The notes: a model not told the origin generated them from the sequence alone. A stretch of 36,586 nt of DNA from Terriglobia bacterium (GCA_025350105.1 JANXYJ010000133.1:1-36586), one strand, 5' to 3'; shown: positions 25,412-34,375, numbered from the stretch's first letter. Numbers and translations: made by a program.

Positions 25412-27049
25412 CTAGCGCATGGCATCGAAGACAATCTTGCCGTCGACGACGGTGAGCACGGACTTCACGGCTTTAATATCTTCGTCGCCAACTTGTTTGG
25501 CATCGAAATAGTCGCGATTCAGAACTACCATGTCCGCCAGTTTGCCAGGCTCAATGGAACCGAGGATGGCTTCTTCACGCAAGAACCAGCCATTCTCGGA
25601 CGTGTACAGACGAATGGCTTGCGCGCGGGAAATTTGCTGGCCATCGTTAATCAGCACTCCCGAAGAATTTTTGCCGGTCACCATGTAGTAGATCATCAGC
25701 CAAGGATCAAGCGTGGAAATTTGGGCGGAATCGGAGCCTGCGCCCGCGTGAATGCCGCTTTCTAAAATCATGCGGACAGGCGGCCCTGTGCCTTGCACGC
25801 CCGCCAGGTACTCATAGGGATGAATGGCGATGCCCGCGCCGACGGCCTTGAAGCGATTCACCGTTGCCTGATCAATGTGCGGGACGTGGGCCACGGACCA
25901 ACGCAAGGGCGCGACGGGCGTCGTCTGGTTGACTTCCTCAAATGCGCTCACCGTGATCTGGTCCTCGGCCAAAGTAAGCGTGTGTTGCTGAAAGGGCCAT
26001 CCTGCTTGCGCTATGCGTGCAAGGGCCGGGACGTAATTTGCCGGCGCCACGGGCCGTCCAAACAAGGTCCACTGGGTGGCGAATTCGCCAATCCCGGAAA
26101 CGCGCAGCATATCGTCGCCAAAACCATCAAACATATTCAGCAGGCGCTGTTTTAGCAAAGGAATGCCCATTTCCGTGTCCATGCTGAGGAAGAACACCCG
26201 CAGGCGCATGGACATTTTGTTTTCACGATGCAAAGCCAGGAAGGCGTCGTACATGTGAAACGGGTCGGCGCTGGCCAGTCCGTCGAAGGTGAACGAATCC
26301 TGGGTGTCCGGCAAACCAGGCAGGGTGAACGCTCCCATGTCGGCGCTGGTGGTGATGCCGACGCTGGCGGCGTAGTTCATGGCATCCAGCGTTCCGCGTT
26401 TTTTGTCGGCGAAATTCTGCACCGAACGGAGCGCGTTTAGCGCGGCCACCGAGGGGGCGTTGGCAGCGATCAAGCCTGCGTCACTTACCGGTACAGACCT
26501 TGTTTCCAAAAACTGTTTCGCCAACGTATTCACCGCAGCCGGGCCAGTGAACGACTGGAAGGTAATGATGGGGTGGGCGCTATCGGCGGCATCCAGTTCC
26601 GCCAGAGTGGGCAGCCGCTTCTCTTTGAATTGCACCTGATTCCAGCCACCCATGGCGGTGATCCATTCTGCGGCCGGGACCGTTTTCGAGCGAGCCCGCA
26701 AGGCAGCCTGGACGTCTGCAATGGAGGAAGCCGTCTCCAAACGCGTATCGTGGCCAGGCCGGATGCCCAGCAGGACAACATGATTGTGATTGTCAATCAG
26801 ACCGGGCACTACGGTCCGGCCGTGAAGGTTGATGGTACGCGCGCAAGGGCTTAGTCTGGCGGACAAATTGGCAAACCGGCCCTCATGAATCGCAATCGAA
26901 GACACGATGGAATCGCGCTGGTCCATGGTGTGGATGCGGCCGTTGGTGAGCTTCAGATCGCGGCAGGCTGGCGATTGAGCCAGGGCTTTAGGCGCGGCAG
27001 AGGTGATCGCGGCGAAGAATGCAAGCAAAACAAAATAGGGGTGTCGCAT
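25412..27049 (-). CDS. Exported amidohydrolase (amidohydrolase_3/YtcJ-like)
   Basis: A 545-aa metal-dependent hydrolase with a signal peptide (MRHPYFVLLAFFAAITSAAPKALAQ). The N-terminal beta-sandwich begins DLKLTNGRIHTMDQRDSIVSS; the metal motif is GLIDNHNHV (H88 and H90). Downstream metal-ligand regions are GWPFQQHTLTLAEDQ, WSVAHVPHIDQ and GAGSDSAQ, and the C-terminal SIEPGKLADMVVLNRDYFD with VLTVVDGKIVF is the standard family ending. Export distinguishes it from cytoplasmic YtcJ relatives. Its substrate is unknown. It is divergent from the metallo-beta-lactamase-fold gene across a 73-base gap that contains the short direct repeat AGTACACA twice (27085-27103 region). Confidence 0.88.
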   Translation of the reverse strand: MRHPYFVLLAFFAAITSAAPKALAQSPACRDLKLTNGRIHTMDQRDSIVSSIAIHEGRFANLSARLSPCARTINLHGRTVVPGLIDNHNHVVLLGIRPGHDTRLETASSIADVQAALRARSKTVPAAEWITAMGGWNQVQFKEKRLPTLAELDAADSAHPIITFQSFTGPAAVNTLAKQFLETRSVPVSDAGLIAANAPSVAALNALRSVQNFADKKRGTLDAMNYAASVGITTSADMGAFTLPGLPDTQDSFTFDGLASADPFHMYDAFLALHRENKMSMRLRVFFLSMDTEMGIPLLKQRLLNMFDGFGDDMLRVSGIGEFATQWTLFGRPVAPANYVPALARIAQAGWPFQQHTLTLAEDQITVSAFEEVNQTTPVAPLRWSVAHVPHIDQATVNRFKAVGAGIAIHPYEYLAGVQGTGPPVRMILESGIHAGAGSDSAQISTLDPWLMIYYMVTGKNSSGVLINDGQQISRAQAIRLYTSENGWFLREEAILGSIEPGKLADMVVLNRDYFDAKQVGDEDIKAVKSVLTVVDGKIVFDAMR

Positions 27050-27122
27050 CAGTTGCTACTTTAGCTTACTGCGGCGCATGCGTAGTACACATGAGTACAC
27101 AAGCGTTACAATATGGGGCGTG

Positions 27123-28040
27123 ATGAGCGTGCGGCAAAACATCCTGCAAAGACGTGCCTTTCTTCAACTGCTGAGCGGCGGCGCAGCGGCGGTGGGTCTG
27201 CCCCGGTTGGGCCGCGGTCAAGGGACGGTCTGGGCAACAAAGCTGGCGGAAAAGTTAACGCTGATCACGGGTGCCGGTAACAACATTGTTGTGCTATCGG
27301 GTGAGGGCGGATGTCTGCTGGTGGATTGCGGCCTGGCCGAGTACGCTCAGGAGGTCAGCAAGCTGGCCGGCGGTGTTAAGACGGTGATCAACACGCATTG
27401 GCATCTGGAATCCACGGGAGCCAATGAGGCGATGGCCAAGGCGGGCGCGAAGCTGGTTTCGCACGTGAATACCCAGCTCTGGATGACGCAAGAAATAGTT
27501 CACGAGTGGGAGAAGAAACTTTTCCCGCCGCGCGCCAAGGAAGCGGTGCCCAGCGAAACTTTTTACGTTACCGGCAAAACTACTTTTGCGGGCGAGCCCA
27601 TCGAGTACGGCTTGATGCCCATGGCCCACACCGACGGCGACATCTACGTGCACTTTCCTCAGGCGAATGTTCTGGTGGCGGGCGATGTGCTGCAACCCGG
27701 CCGTTTTCCGTATCTGGATTGGCCGACGGGTGGCTGGCTGGGTGGAATGCAGGAAGCGCATCGCACGTTGCTGCGGCTGGCAAACGAAACGACCAAGATC
27801 GTACCTGCCATCGGGCCGGTGATGACCAAGGCCGAGGTGCAATCGAGCCTGGACGTTTTGACCATCGTGCGGGACCAATTGGTAAAGCTGATGAAGCAGG
27901 GATTGGGGCCGAGCGATATGATCGCGGCCAATGCCATGAAGGACTTCTCCGGCCCGTGGGCGGGCGATGCGGATGCATTTATTTTTACTGCGTACCGCGG
28001 ATTGTGGGCCCACGTTCGCGAGTTGGGTGGCATCGTTTAG
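27123..28040 (+). CDS. Tat-exported metallo-beta-lactamase-fold protein with degenerate metal site
   Basis: A 305-aa protein starting at ATG 27123. A twin-arginine signal (QRRAFLQLLSGGAAAVG) directs export. The MBL fold is clear: VVLSGEGGCLLVDCGL, VKTVINTHWHLESTGANEAM, GLMPMAHTDGDIYVHFP and NVLVAGDVLQPGRFPYLDW. The zinc signature HxHxDH reads HWHLES (His92, His94, then Glu96 and Ser97), and the last ligand usually in PGHGPV is AIGPV here (Ala229-Ile230), while His169 and Asp188 remain. Relatives I know keep the motif, so this copy probably binds one metal or none. An in-frame start at 27078 is possible but would place the Tat motif unusually deep. Divergent from the amidohydrolase; followed by the DUF1592 gene after 76 bases. 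Confidence 0.85.
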   Translation: MSVRQNILQRRAFLQLLSGGAAAVGLPRLGRGQGTVWATKLAEKLTLITGAGNNIVVLSGEGGCLLVDCGLAEYAQEVSKLAGGVKTVINTHWHLESTGANEAMAKAGAKLVSHVNTQLWMTQEIVHEWEKKLFPPRAKEAVPSETFYVTGKTTFAGEPIEYGLMPMAHTDGDIYVHFPQANVLVAGDVLQPGRFPYLDWPTGGWLGGMQEAHRTLLRLANETTKIVPAIGPVMTKAEVQSSLDVLTIVRDQLVKLMKQGLGPSDMIAANAMKDFSGPWAGDADAFIFTAYRGLWAHVRELGGIV

Positions 28041-28116
28041 TACAAGTCTTTAGAAGCCTGCTCTACTCCGCAAGGCACTGCGTAACGATGTAGAATATGG
28101 GTGGATCGTTCTAAAA

Positions 28117-30438
28117 ATGCGTACCTTATTGCTGGGCTTGGTTGCAACAACCGTGGTTCTGGGTGCACCTCAACAGGCATCTAAAGAAACAGCGGCTGCC
28201 GCCAATCCCAATCAGCCCCTGGTTAACCGCTACTGCGTCACTTGTCATAATCAGAAACTGAGAACCGCCAAACTGGCGCTGGAGACGCTGGACTTAACGC
28301 ATCCGGAAAAAGACGCGCTGACCTGGGAGCGGGCCATTCGCAAATTGCGCGGTGGAATGATGCCCCCTCCAGGAGCGCCGCGGCCTCCGCTAACGGCGGT
28401 TAACGTCTTCGCCACCTATCTGGAAGATTCCCTGGACAAAGCCGCCGCAGCGAATGCCAATCCCGGCAGCGTGCGGATTCACCGGCTGAATCGCAATGAA
28501 TACGCGAACACGATGCGCGATCTGTTCGGAATCGAGATTGATGCGGCCGCGCTGCTGGCAACCGATGATATCAGCGACGGCTTCGATAATATCGCGCAAG
28601 CGCTGAAAGTGTCGCCATCATTTCTCGAACAATACATCCTGGCTGGGCGTGCGGTGGCCAAACAAGCGGTGGGGACGCCGCGCACGAACCAGCCGGAAAA
28701 GACAACGGTACGCGGAATCGATGCGAGCGTACCATTATCGCCCGGCGCCCGGGGCGGCATTACTGCAAATTACCTGTTCCCGTTCGAGGGGGATTACGAA
28801 CTGCGCGCCGCCGGCAACTCGGCGCTATTCACCATCGATGGTGTAAATGTTGATGTCAAGACTCGCACGCACGTGAAGGCGGGTCTGCATTCCATCGTTG
28901 CGGCGAATGCGGGGCAAAGTTTCGCGGAGAGCGAAGGCGCGCTGTATGGATTTCTTCCGGGCGCGGCCGGCAGTGGCTACTCCAGCACCGGCCTGGTGGT
29001 GGGATCGTTTACCCCGGTGGGTAGCGCTGCTGGTTCACGGGGACCAGGGCAAAGTATCACAATCGACGGTCCTTATAACCCCGTCGGCGAGGGGATTGAA
29101 ACGGTGAACCGCACGCGCGTTTTTGTGTGCCACCCGCCGAATCCTCAAGAAGAAGCATCGTGTGCGTCACGCATCCTTGCGAATCTGGCTCGCAAGGCTT
29201 TTAGACGGGCGGTGACCGAAAGAGATCTGGCGCCGCTGATGCGGTTCTACACAGAAGGCCGCAAGAACGGCAATTTCGAAGCCGGCATTGAGAACGCGCT
29301 GGTGGCGATGCTGGCCAGTACAAAATTTCTGTACCGCGTGGAACGGCCGCCGGTGGATGCCAAACCGGGCAGTGTTTACAAATTGAACGCGACGGAATTG
29401 GCCTCACGCCTATCGTTCTTCCTGTGGAGCAGTGTTCCGGACGAAGAGCTGATTAAAATAGCCGAACAAGGCCAGTTGCGCGATCGGAAGACCCTGGAGC
29501 GGCAGGTAAAGCGGATGTTGGCCGACGCTCGCGCGAAGACGCTTACCACCAACTTCGCTTTTGAATGGCTGAAGGTTCGGGATATGGCTTCGTTTGAGCC
29601 CGATCCGATCCTTTATCCCGCCTTCGACGCACGGCTGCGGACTGCGTTGCGCCGCGAAATGGAAATGTTTGTCGATAGTATCTTCCAGGAAGATCGCAGT
29701 GTGGTGGACTTTTTGGCAGGCAACTACACGTTTGTGAACGAGCGGCTGGCCGCCCATTACGGCCTGGAGAACATCCGCGGCGAGCAGTTCCGGCGCGTGA
29801 CCTTACAAGACCAGAATCGCTTTGGGCTGCTGGGTAAAGGCGCCATCCTTATGGTGACGGCGTATCCGAACCGGACTTCTCCGGTGCTGCGCGGCGCCTA
29901 CATTCTAGAAAATATCGCCGGTACGCCGCCTTCGCCGCCGCCACCGAACGTGGAAGCTTTCAAGGAAAACAAAGAGGGCGAACAGCCGAAGACCATTCGC
30001 CAGATCATGGAAACGCACCGTGCCAATCCTACGTGCAATGCCTGCCACGGGGTGATGGATCCGCTGGGATTTTCGCTGGAGAATTTCGACCCTATTGGAA
30101 CCTACCGCTCCATGGACCGCTACACACGCACCAAGATCGATACCAGCGGCAAACTGGTGGATGGAACGCCGGTGAACGGCCCCAGCGATCTGCGCAACGC
30201 GCTGCTGAAAAAGCCCGAACAATTCGCCCAGACTTTCACGGAAAAATTGATGACATACGCGCTGGGCCGCGGCGTTGAATATTTCGACATGCCCAACATC
30301 CGGCGGATTGTGAAGGAAACCAAGAACGACAACTACCGGTTCTCGTCGATCGTAATGGGGATCGTGACCTCGCCGGAGTTCCAGTCCAGCCGGGCGGAAA
30401 CAGAAAAGCCAGCGCCGGTGAATGTGGCGGCGAAGTAG
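28117..30438 (+). CDS. Exported DUF1592/DUF1588/DUF1585-type cytochrome-like protein
   Basis: A 773-aa exported protein with a signal peptide (MRTLLLGLVATTVVLGAPQQ). A planctomycete-type cytochrome segment with heme motif CVTCH (40-44) is followed by a DUF1587 region (SVRIHRLNRNEYANTMRDLF), a carbohydrate-binding-like beta region (~205-275), DUF1595 (LARKAFRRAVTERDLAPLM), DUF1592 (ELASRLSFFLWSSVPDEELI), DUF1588 (GLLGKGAILMVTAYPNRTSP, with second heme motif CNACH at 640-644) and DUF1585 at the C-terminus (FTEKLMTYALGRGVEYFDMP). This order is the known PSCyt/PSD architecture. Function is not established; it is paired with a DUF1552 gene 61 bases downstream, as in many Acidobacteria and Planctomycetes. 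Confidence 0.9.
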   Translation: MRTLLLGLVATTVVLGAPQQASKETAAAANPNQPLVNRYCVTCHNQKLRTAKLALETLDLTHPEKDALTWERAIRKLRGGMMPPPGAPRPPLTAVNVFATYLEDSLDKAAAANANPGSVRIHRLNRNEYANTMRDLFGIEIDAAALLATDDISDGFDNIAQALKVSPSFLEQYILAGRAVAKQAVGTPRTNQPEKTTVRGIDASVPLSPGARGGITANYLFPFEGDYELRAAGNSALFTIDGVNVDVKTRTHVKAGLHSIVAANAGQSFAESEGALYGFLPGAAGSGYSSTGLVVGSFTPVGSAAGSRGPGQSITIDGPYNPVGEGIETVNRTRVFVCHPPNPQEEASCASRILANLARKAFRRAVTERDLAPLMRFYTEGRKNGNFEAGIENALVAMLASTKFLYRVERPPVDAKPGSVYKLNATELASRLSFFLWSSVPDEELIKIAEQGQLRDRKTLERQVKRMLADARAKTLTTNFAFEWLKVRDMASFEPDPILYPAFDARLRTALRREMEMFVDSIFQEDRSVVDFLAGNYTFVNERLAAHYGLENIRGEQFRRVTLQDQNRFGLLGKGAILMVTAYPNRTSPVLRGAYILENIAGTPPSPPPPNVEAFKENKEGEQPKTIRQIMETHRANPTCNACHGVMDPLGFSLENFDPIGTYRSMDRYTRTKIDTSGKLVDGTPVNGPSDLRNALLKKPEQFAQTFTEKLMTYALGRGVEYFDMPNIRRIVKETKNDNYRFSSIVMGIVTSPEFQSSRAETEKPAPVNVAAK

Positions 30439-30473
30439 ATGAAGACGACGATTGAGCGATGAAGACGACGATT
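30438..30473. repeat. 16-bp direct repeat between the DUF1592 and DUF1552 genes
   Basis: GATGAAGACGACGATT occurs at 30438-30453 and 30458-30473, a 20-base period. It spans the end of the DUF1592 gene and duplicates a possible start codon; the likely DUF1552 ATG at 30500 is downstream. Confidence 0.85.
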
Positions 30474-30499
30474 TAGCAAAGACAAGGGCTGACCAAAAT

Positions 30500-31813
30500 A
30501 TGTTCGTTACCAAGAAACACATCACGCGGCGGTCGGTATTGCGAGGGATCGGAACCGCCTTGTCGCTGCCCTTGCTGGATGCGATGATTCCGGCGCAGAC
30601 CGCCCTGGCACAGACGGCGGCGAAGGCAACGCCGCATCTGGGCTTCCTCTACTTCCCGCACGGCGCGGTGATGAACCAATGGACGCCCGCCGGTGCGGGC
30701 AAAATCACTGATTTTGGGGCGATCCTGAAGCCTCTGGACAAGTACAAGTCCATGACCACGGTGTTCGACAACATCGAGAATCAGGCGCCGCTGGGCCCGG
30801 TGCATGCGCTGTCGCCTGGGACGTGGCTTTCCTGCGTGCATCCGGCCGTCAGCCAGGAGGCGCGCGGCGGAATTACGGCGGACCAGATTGCCGTGCAGCA
30901 CATCGGTCAGGATACGCCCCTGCCGTCCTTGGAAGTGGCGACGGACAACCGCGGCGGCGGCGGCTTCTGCGACCGCGATTTTGGCTGTTCCTATGCGGGT
31001 ACGATTTCTTTTCGCTCGCCCACGACTCCGCTGCCGATGGAAATCGATCCCCGCAAGCTGTTCACGCGGCTGTTTGGACAGGGCGACAACGCGGCGGATC
31101 GGGCGCGGCTGACCAGGCAATACGGCTCGCTGCTGGATATGGTGGGAGAAGAGACCAAGGATTTGCAGCGGACACTGGGGCCGGCGGACAAGGCGATGCT
31201 TTCCGATTACATGGAGAGTGTCCGGGAAATTGAGCGCCGGATCCAGAAAATGGAGTCGCGCGATCTTTCGCATATTGCAATCCCCGACGCGCCTACCGGC
31301 ATCGCTCTGCCCTTCGACCAACACATCAACCTGTTATTTGATTTGGTGGCCTTGGCGCTGCAGGCCAATATGACCCGCGTCTTCACTTTTATGATGGCAG
31401 CGGAGGTGAGCGGGCAGACCTACAATCACATCGGCGTGCCGGACGCGTTTCATCCGCTCTCGCATCACAACAACGAGCAGGCGAAAATGGATCGACTGAC
31501 GAAGGTGCAGACCTATCACACACAGGTGTTTAGCAAATTTCTGGACAAGCTGGCCAAAATGCCGGATGGCGACGGCACCATGCTGGAGCATTCGCTGTTC
31601 CTGTATGGCAGTAACATGAGCAACAGCAACGCGCACAACCATTACCCGCTGCCCATTTCGCTGGTGGGCGGCTGGAAAACCGTGAAAGGCGGGCAGCATA
31701 TTGTTCCGCCGGAGCATACGCCGCTGGCCAACGTTCTGTTGACGGTCCTGGATCGCGCGGGTATTTCTCAGGACAAGCTGGGTGATAGCACGGGCAAGTT
31801 GCTGGATGTTTAA
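30500..31813 (+). CDS. Tat-exported DUF1552 (HXXSHH) protein
   Basis: A 437-aa protein from ATG 30500, which places the twin-arginine motif TRRSVLRGIGTALSLPLLD at residues 9-27; a longer frame from 30452 would put an acidic stretch before it. The diagnostic HxxSHH motif is FHPLSHH (His318-His323). Other conserved-looking segments are FLYFPHGAVMNQWTP, GGGFCDRDFGCSYAGTISF and YGSNMSNSNAHNHYPLPISL. DUF1552 proteins resemble exported sulfatase/phosphatase-fold proteins and always travel with DUF1592 partners; the activity is unknown. It sits in a same-strand run after the DUF1592 gene and 9 bases before the ankyrin gene, an operon. Confidence 0.9.
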   Translation: MFVTKKHITRRSVLRGIGTALSLPLLDAMIPAQTALAQTAAKATPHLGFLYFPHGAVMNQWTPAGAGKITDFGAILKPLDKYKSMTTVFDNIENQAPLGPVHALSPGTWLSCVHPAVSQEARGGITADQIAVQHIGQDTPLPSLEVATDNRGGGGFCDRDFGCSYAGTISFRSPTTPLPMEIDPRKLFTRLFGQGDNAADRARLTRQYGSLLDMVGEETKDLQRTLGPADKAMLSDYMESVREIERRIQKMESRDLSHIAIPDAPTGIALPFDQHINLLFDLVALALQANMTRVFTFMMAAEVSGQTYNHIGVPDAFHPLSHHNNEQAKMDRLTKVQTYHTQVFSKFLDKLAKMPDGDGTMLEHSLFLYGSNMSNSNAHNHYPLPISLVGGWKTVKGGQHIVPPEHTPLANVLLTVLDRAGISQDKLGDSTGKLLDV

Positions 31814-31822
31814 AAAAGAGCA

Positions 31823-33361
31823 ATGAAGACATCACTCATCGCGGTTCTCGCAGGGTTGGTTACTGTGCCCCTGTTTGCGGCGGAAGCGCCGCTGGTCAGC
31901 GCTATCAAATCCGGTCGGCGTGGGACGGTGCTGGAGATGATTGCCAAGAAATCCGCCGATGTGAATCTTGCAGAAGCGGACGGCACCACGCCGGTTTTGT
32001 GGGCCGCCAACCTGAACGACACGGATCTGGTAGTGCGCCTGTTGAAGGCAGGCGCGCGGCCAAACGTGCATAACAACTTGGGCTCGACGCCGCTGGGCGA
32101 GGCCGCTTTCAACGCGAACACGGACATGATTCAGGCGCTGCTGGAAGCTGGCGCCGATCCGAACGCCGCCGATCCAGACGGCCAAACGCCGCTGATGCTG
32201 GTGGCCCGCACCGCCAACGTTGCCGCCGCCAAGCTTTTGTTGGACAAGGGCGCGAAGGTGAATGTCAAAGAAAAGCAGCGCGAACAGACGCCGCTGATGT
32301 GGGCCGCCGCCTCCAGTCAGGCACCCATGATGCGGGAACTCTTAACCCGCGGCGCGGAAGTGGACGCGAAATCAGCTCCGGACCTGATGACTGCCCTGGT
32401 TACTCCGGAACCGCGTGCGGTGCCTCGCCCTGCCGGCGGCATGACCGCGCTGTTGTTCGCCGTGCGGGAGGGGTGCATCGAGTGTGTCAAGGCGCTGGTG
32501 GAAAAAGGCGCGAAGCTGGACCTGGCGGACCCTGAAGGCGTAACGCCGCTGATTTCTTCCGTGTTCAATGCCCATTTCGACGTGGCAAAATATTTAAGCG
32601 AGCAAGGCGCCAATGTCAACCATTGGGACTGGTGGGGCCGGACACCGCTCTATTTGGCCGTGGACTATAACACGTTGCCCCACGGCGGCCGACCGGACCC
32701 GCCATCGCTAGACGATACGCTGCCCATCGACATCATTCGCCTGCTGTTAGATAAAGGCGCCAATCCGAATCCGCAACTGAAGCTACTGATTCCCTACCGC
32801 GCAACCGGCGCCGACCGCGGTGTGGATCAAATGTTAACTTTAGGGACCACCCCTTTGCTGCGCGCCGCCAAAGCGCAGGACGCCCCGGCCATCAAGGCTT
32901 TGCTGGAGCATGGCGCGATCGTCGATTTGCCGAACGCGCAAGGAATGACCCCAACATTGGCCGCATCGGGGATGGGTTCGGTGGATGCGGATACGCGCGG
33001 GAACTACTATCTGCCCGATATTCAGGATCGTGCCATTGCTTCGTTGGAATTGTTACTGGCCCACAAAGGCGAAATCAACGGACGCGCCGGGCGCTTGCAA
33101 CAAGCTCCCTTGCATGGCGCGGCATTCTGGGGATGGAATCAGGTGGTGGAGTATCTGTTGAGTAAAGGCGCCGATATCAATCTGGCAGACTCGCGGGGAT
33201 TTACGGCTGTCGATTACGCCATGGGCCGCGCGGCCGGCAATAGCCGCGGCGGTCAACGAACCGACGTACACAAGGACACCGCCGATCTGCTGGCCGCAAA
33301 AGGCGGCATGGCGCGAACAGTGGCTCCGCAAACTGCGAAACCCGGCGTTGCCCCAAAATAA
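31823..33361 (+). CDS. Exported ankyrin-repeat protein
   Basis: A 512-aa protein with a signal peptide (MKTSLIAVLAGLVTVPLFAAE) and about ten ankyrin repeats along the rest. Examples are GTTPVLWAANLNDTDLVVRL, GSTPLGEAAFNANTDMIQAL, GQTPLMLVARTANVAAAKLL, GVTPLISSVFNAHFDVAKYL, and QAPLHGAAFWGWNQVVEYLL. Two longer insertions (about 185-205 and 280-330) break the regular spacing, and the tail is Pro/Lys-rich. Ankyrin repeats bind proteins; an exported one next to the DUF1592/DUF1552 pair suggests it holds or guides a periplasmic complex of these three, which is inference from the recurring neighbourhood. It begins nine bases after the DUF1552 stop. Confidence 0.9.
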   Translation: MKTSLIAVLAGLVTVPLFAAEAPLVSAIKSGRRGTVLEMIAKKSADVNLAEADGTTPVLWAANLNDTDLVVRLLKAGARPNVHNNLGSTPLGEAAFNANTDMIQALLEAGADPNAADPDGQTPLMLVARTANVAAAKLLLDKGAKVNVKEKQREQTPLMWAAASSQAPMMRELLTRGAEVDAKSAPDLMTALVTPEPRAVPRPAGGMTALLFAVREGCIECVKALVEKGAKLDLADPEGVTPLISSVFNAHFDVAKYLSEQGANVNHWDWWGRTPLYLAVDYNTLPHGGRPDPPSLDDTLPIDIIRLLLDKGANPNPQLKLLIPYRATGADRGVDQMLTLGTTPLLRAAKAQDAPAIKALLEHGAIVDLPNAQGMTPTLAASGMGSVDADTRGNYYLPDIQDRAIASLELLLAHKGEINGRAGRLQQAPLHGAAFWGWNQVVEYLLSKGADINLADSRGFTAVDYAMGRAAGNSRGGQRTDVHKDTADLLAAKGGMARTVAPQTAKPGVAPK

Positions 33362-33396
33362 AACAAGCCGCGAACGTGGGAACGCCCGCGGCCTTG
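33354..33396 (-). terminator. Rho-independent terminator (minus strand, after the peroxiredoxin)
   Basis: On the minus strand CAAGGCCGCG pairs with CGCGGCTTG (plus 33387-33396 and 33364-33372, one bulged G), followed by TTTTATTTT. It ends the peroxiredoxin transcript and may also slow the convergent ankyrin transcript. Confidence 0.75.
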
Positions 33397-33420
33397 CCAT
33401 TTATTGAAGCTCTTGTTACT

Positions 33421-34011
33421 TTACTTGGACGCCAGCTTTTGCACGATCTCCAGCGCTTTCTCCACATGTTGATCCGGAGAAATTTTGTCGTCGGCTGAGG
33501 ACAGGGAGGCGATGATCTTATGGTCTTTGCCGATGACGAAGGTAACGCGTTCGATGAAATCGTGATCGATCTCCACGCCCCGCACATCCTTCATGCCGGC
33601 TTTCGCGCTGTTCACCGACAGGTTGTAGGAATTGGCGATCTTGCGATCCGGATCGGACGCGACCGGGAATTTTCCGGCGCAATATTCGGGATCCGCCGAG
33701 AAGACATTCAGACGCGCGATGCTATCGGCGGAGACGCCGATTATGGTGGCGCCGGCGGCGTCAAATTTTTCCTTATTCACCGCGAACGTGTGCGCTTCCA
33801 GATCGCATCCCTTGGTGTAGGCGGAGGGATAGAAGTAGACCACGACCGGACCTTTTTTCAAAGCGTCTGGCAGAGAAAAACCGAATTCTTTCCCCGCTAA
33901 GGAAGCCCGCGCCGCAAAATCGGGGGCCTTATCGGCCACTTTGAGCGCAGCCCAAACTGGTAGACCGACGACGAGCAGCGAAAGAGCCAGTCCCAGAAAT
34001 ATTTTCTTCAT
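33421..34011 (-). CDS. Exported peroxiredoxin (BCP/PrxQ-like)
   Basis: A 196-aa thiol peroxidase with a signal peptide (MKKIFLGLALSLLVVGLPVWA), so it acts outside the cytoplasm, reducing peroxides. A strong AGGAGG lies nine bases before ATG 34011 (a GTG at 34014 is the alternative). The active site is YFYPSAYTKGCDLEAHTF with the peroxidatic Cys at 69; the usual PrxQ resolving Cys five residues on is His here (GCDLEAH), and another Cys at 111 (DPEYCAGKFP) is the only candidate resolving residue. IIGVSADS and KFPVASDPDRKIANSYNL are the other family motifs. Convergent with the ankyrin gene, with a terminator between. The gap 34015-34214 holds only AT-rich sequence before the tRNA. Confidence 0.88.
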   Translation of the reverse strand: MKKIFLGLALSLLVVGLPVWAALKVADKAPDFAARASLAGKEFGFSLPDALKKGPVVVYFYPSAYTKGCDLEAHTFAVNKEKFDAAGATIIGVSADSIARLNVFSADPEYCAGKFPVASDPDRKIANSYNLSVNSAKAGMKDVRGVEIDHDFIERVTFVIGKDHKIIASLSSADDKISPDQHVEKALEIVQKLASK

Positions 34012-34214
34012 CACAAATTGCCTCCTTTGGATTTGGCTAAATGAACGATTAGCTATGGGAAGGATATCACAGGCAAGATGGGGCAGCGGATCTGGTTTGA
34101 CTGGTGCTGCGGGTGCAATTTGATCGCTGCAATTATGCTAGGCACAATATGTTCGGTACAATATTGTCAGTGAGCGATTTTGCCAATCCGGTTAAATCGT
34201 TGAGCGTGACACCT

Positions 34215-34301
34215 GCGGAGGTGGCGGAATTGGCAGACGCACTAGCTTGAGGTGCTAGCGGGAGCAATCTCGTAGGGGTTCAAGTCCCCTTCTCCGCACC
34301 A
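34215..34301 (+). tRNA. tRNA-Leu (anticodon GAG)
   Basis: A complete 87-base class II tRNA including an encoded CCA. Acceptor GCGGAGG pairs with TCTCCGC (one G-U), D-arm GCGGAATTGGCAGACGC, anticodon stem CTAGC/GCTAG with loop TTGAGGT giving GAG, a long variable arm (GGGAGCAATCTC), and T-arm AGGGG-TTCAAGT-CCCCT. The integrase gene lies just downstream, so the 3' half is the probable integration target. Confidence 0.97.
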
Positions 34302-34324
34302 TATTTTCAGTAAGTTACAGACAT

Positions 34325-34357
34325 CGGCCATCTGCAAAAGGTGGCCGAAACTGTTTT
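34325..34357 (+). terminator. Terminator-like hairpin after tRNA-Leu
   Basis: CGGCCA (34325-34330) and TGGCCG (34342-34347) form a 6-bp stem with an 11-base loop, followed by AAACTGTTTT. It may end the tRNA transcript, or belong to the integrated element's left end. Confidence 0.4.
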
Positions 34358-34375
34358 AGACCTCGTTTTAGACCT
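34353..34375. repeat. Two direct 11-bp repeats near the attachment region
   Basis: GTTTTAGACCT occurs at 34353-34363 and 34365-34375. Tandem short repeats beside a tRNA-integration end often are integrase arm-type sites; this is a guess from position. Confidence 0.35.

Noticed and set aside
30473-31324. 283-aa minus-strand frame opposite the DUF1552 gene
   Set aside because: Antisense shadow; composition is Arg/Gly-rich and the plus-strand gene has clear motifs.
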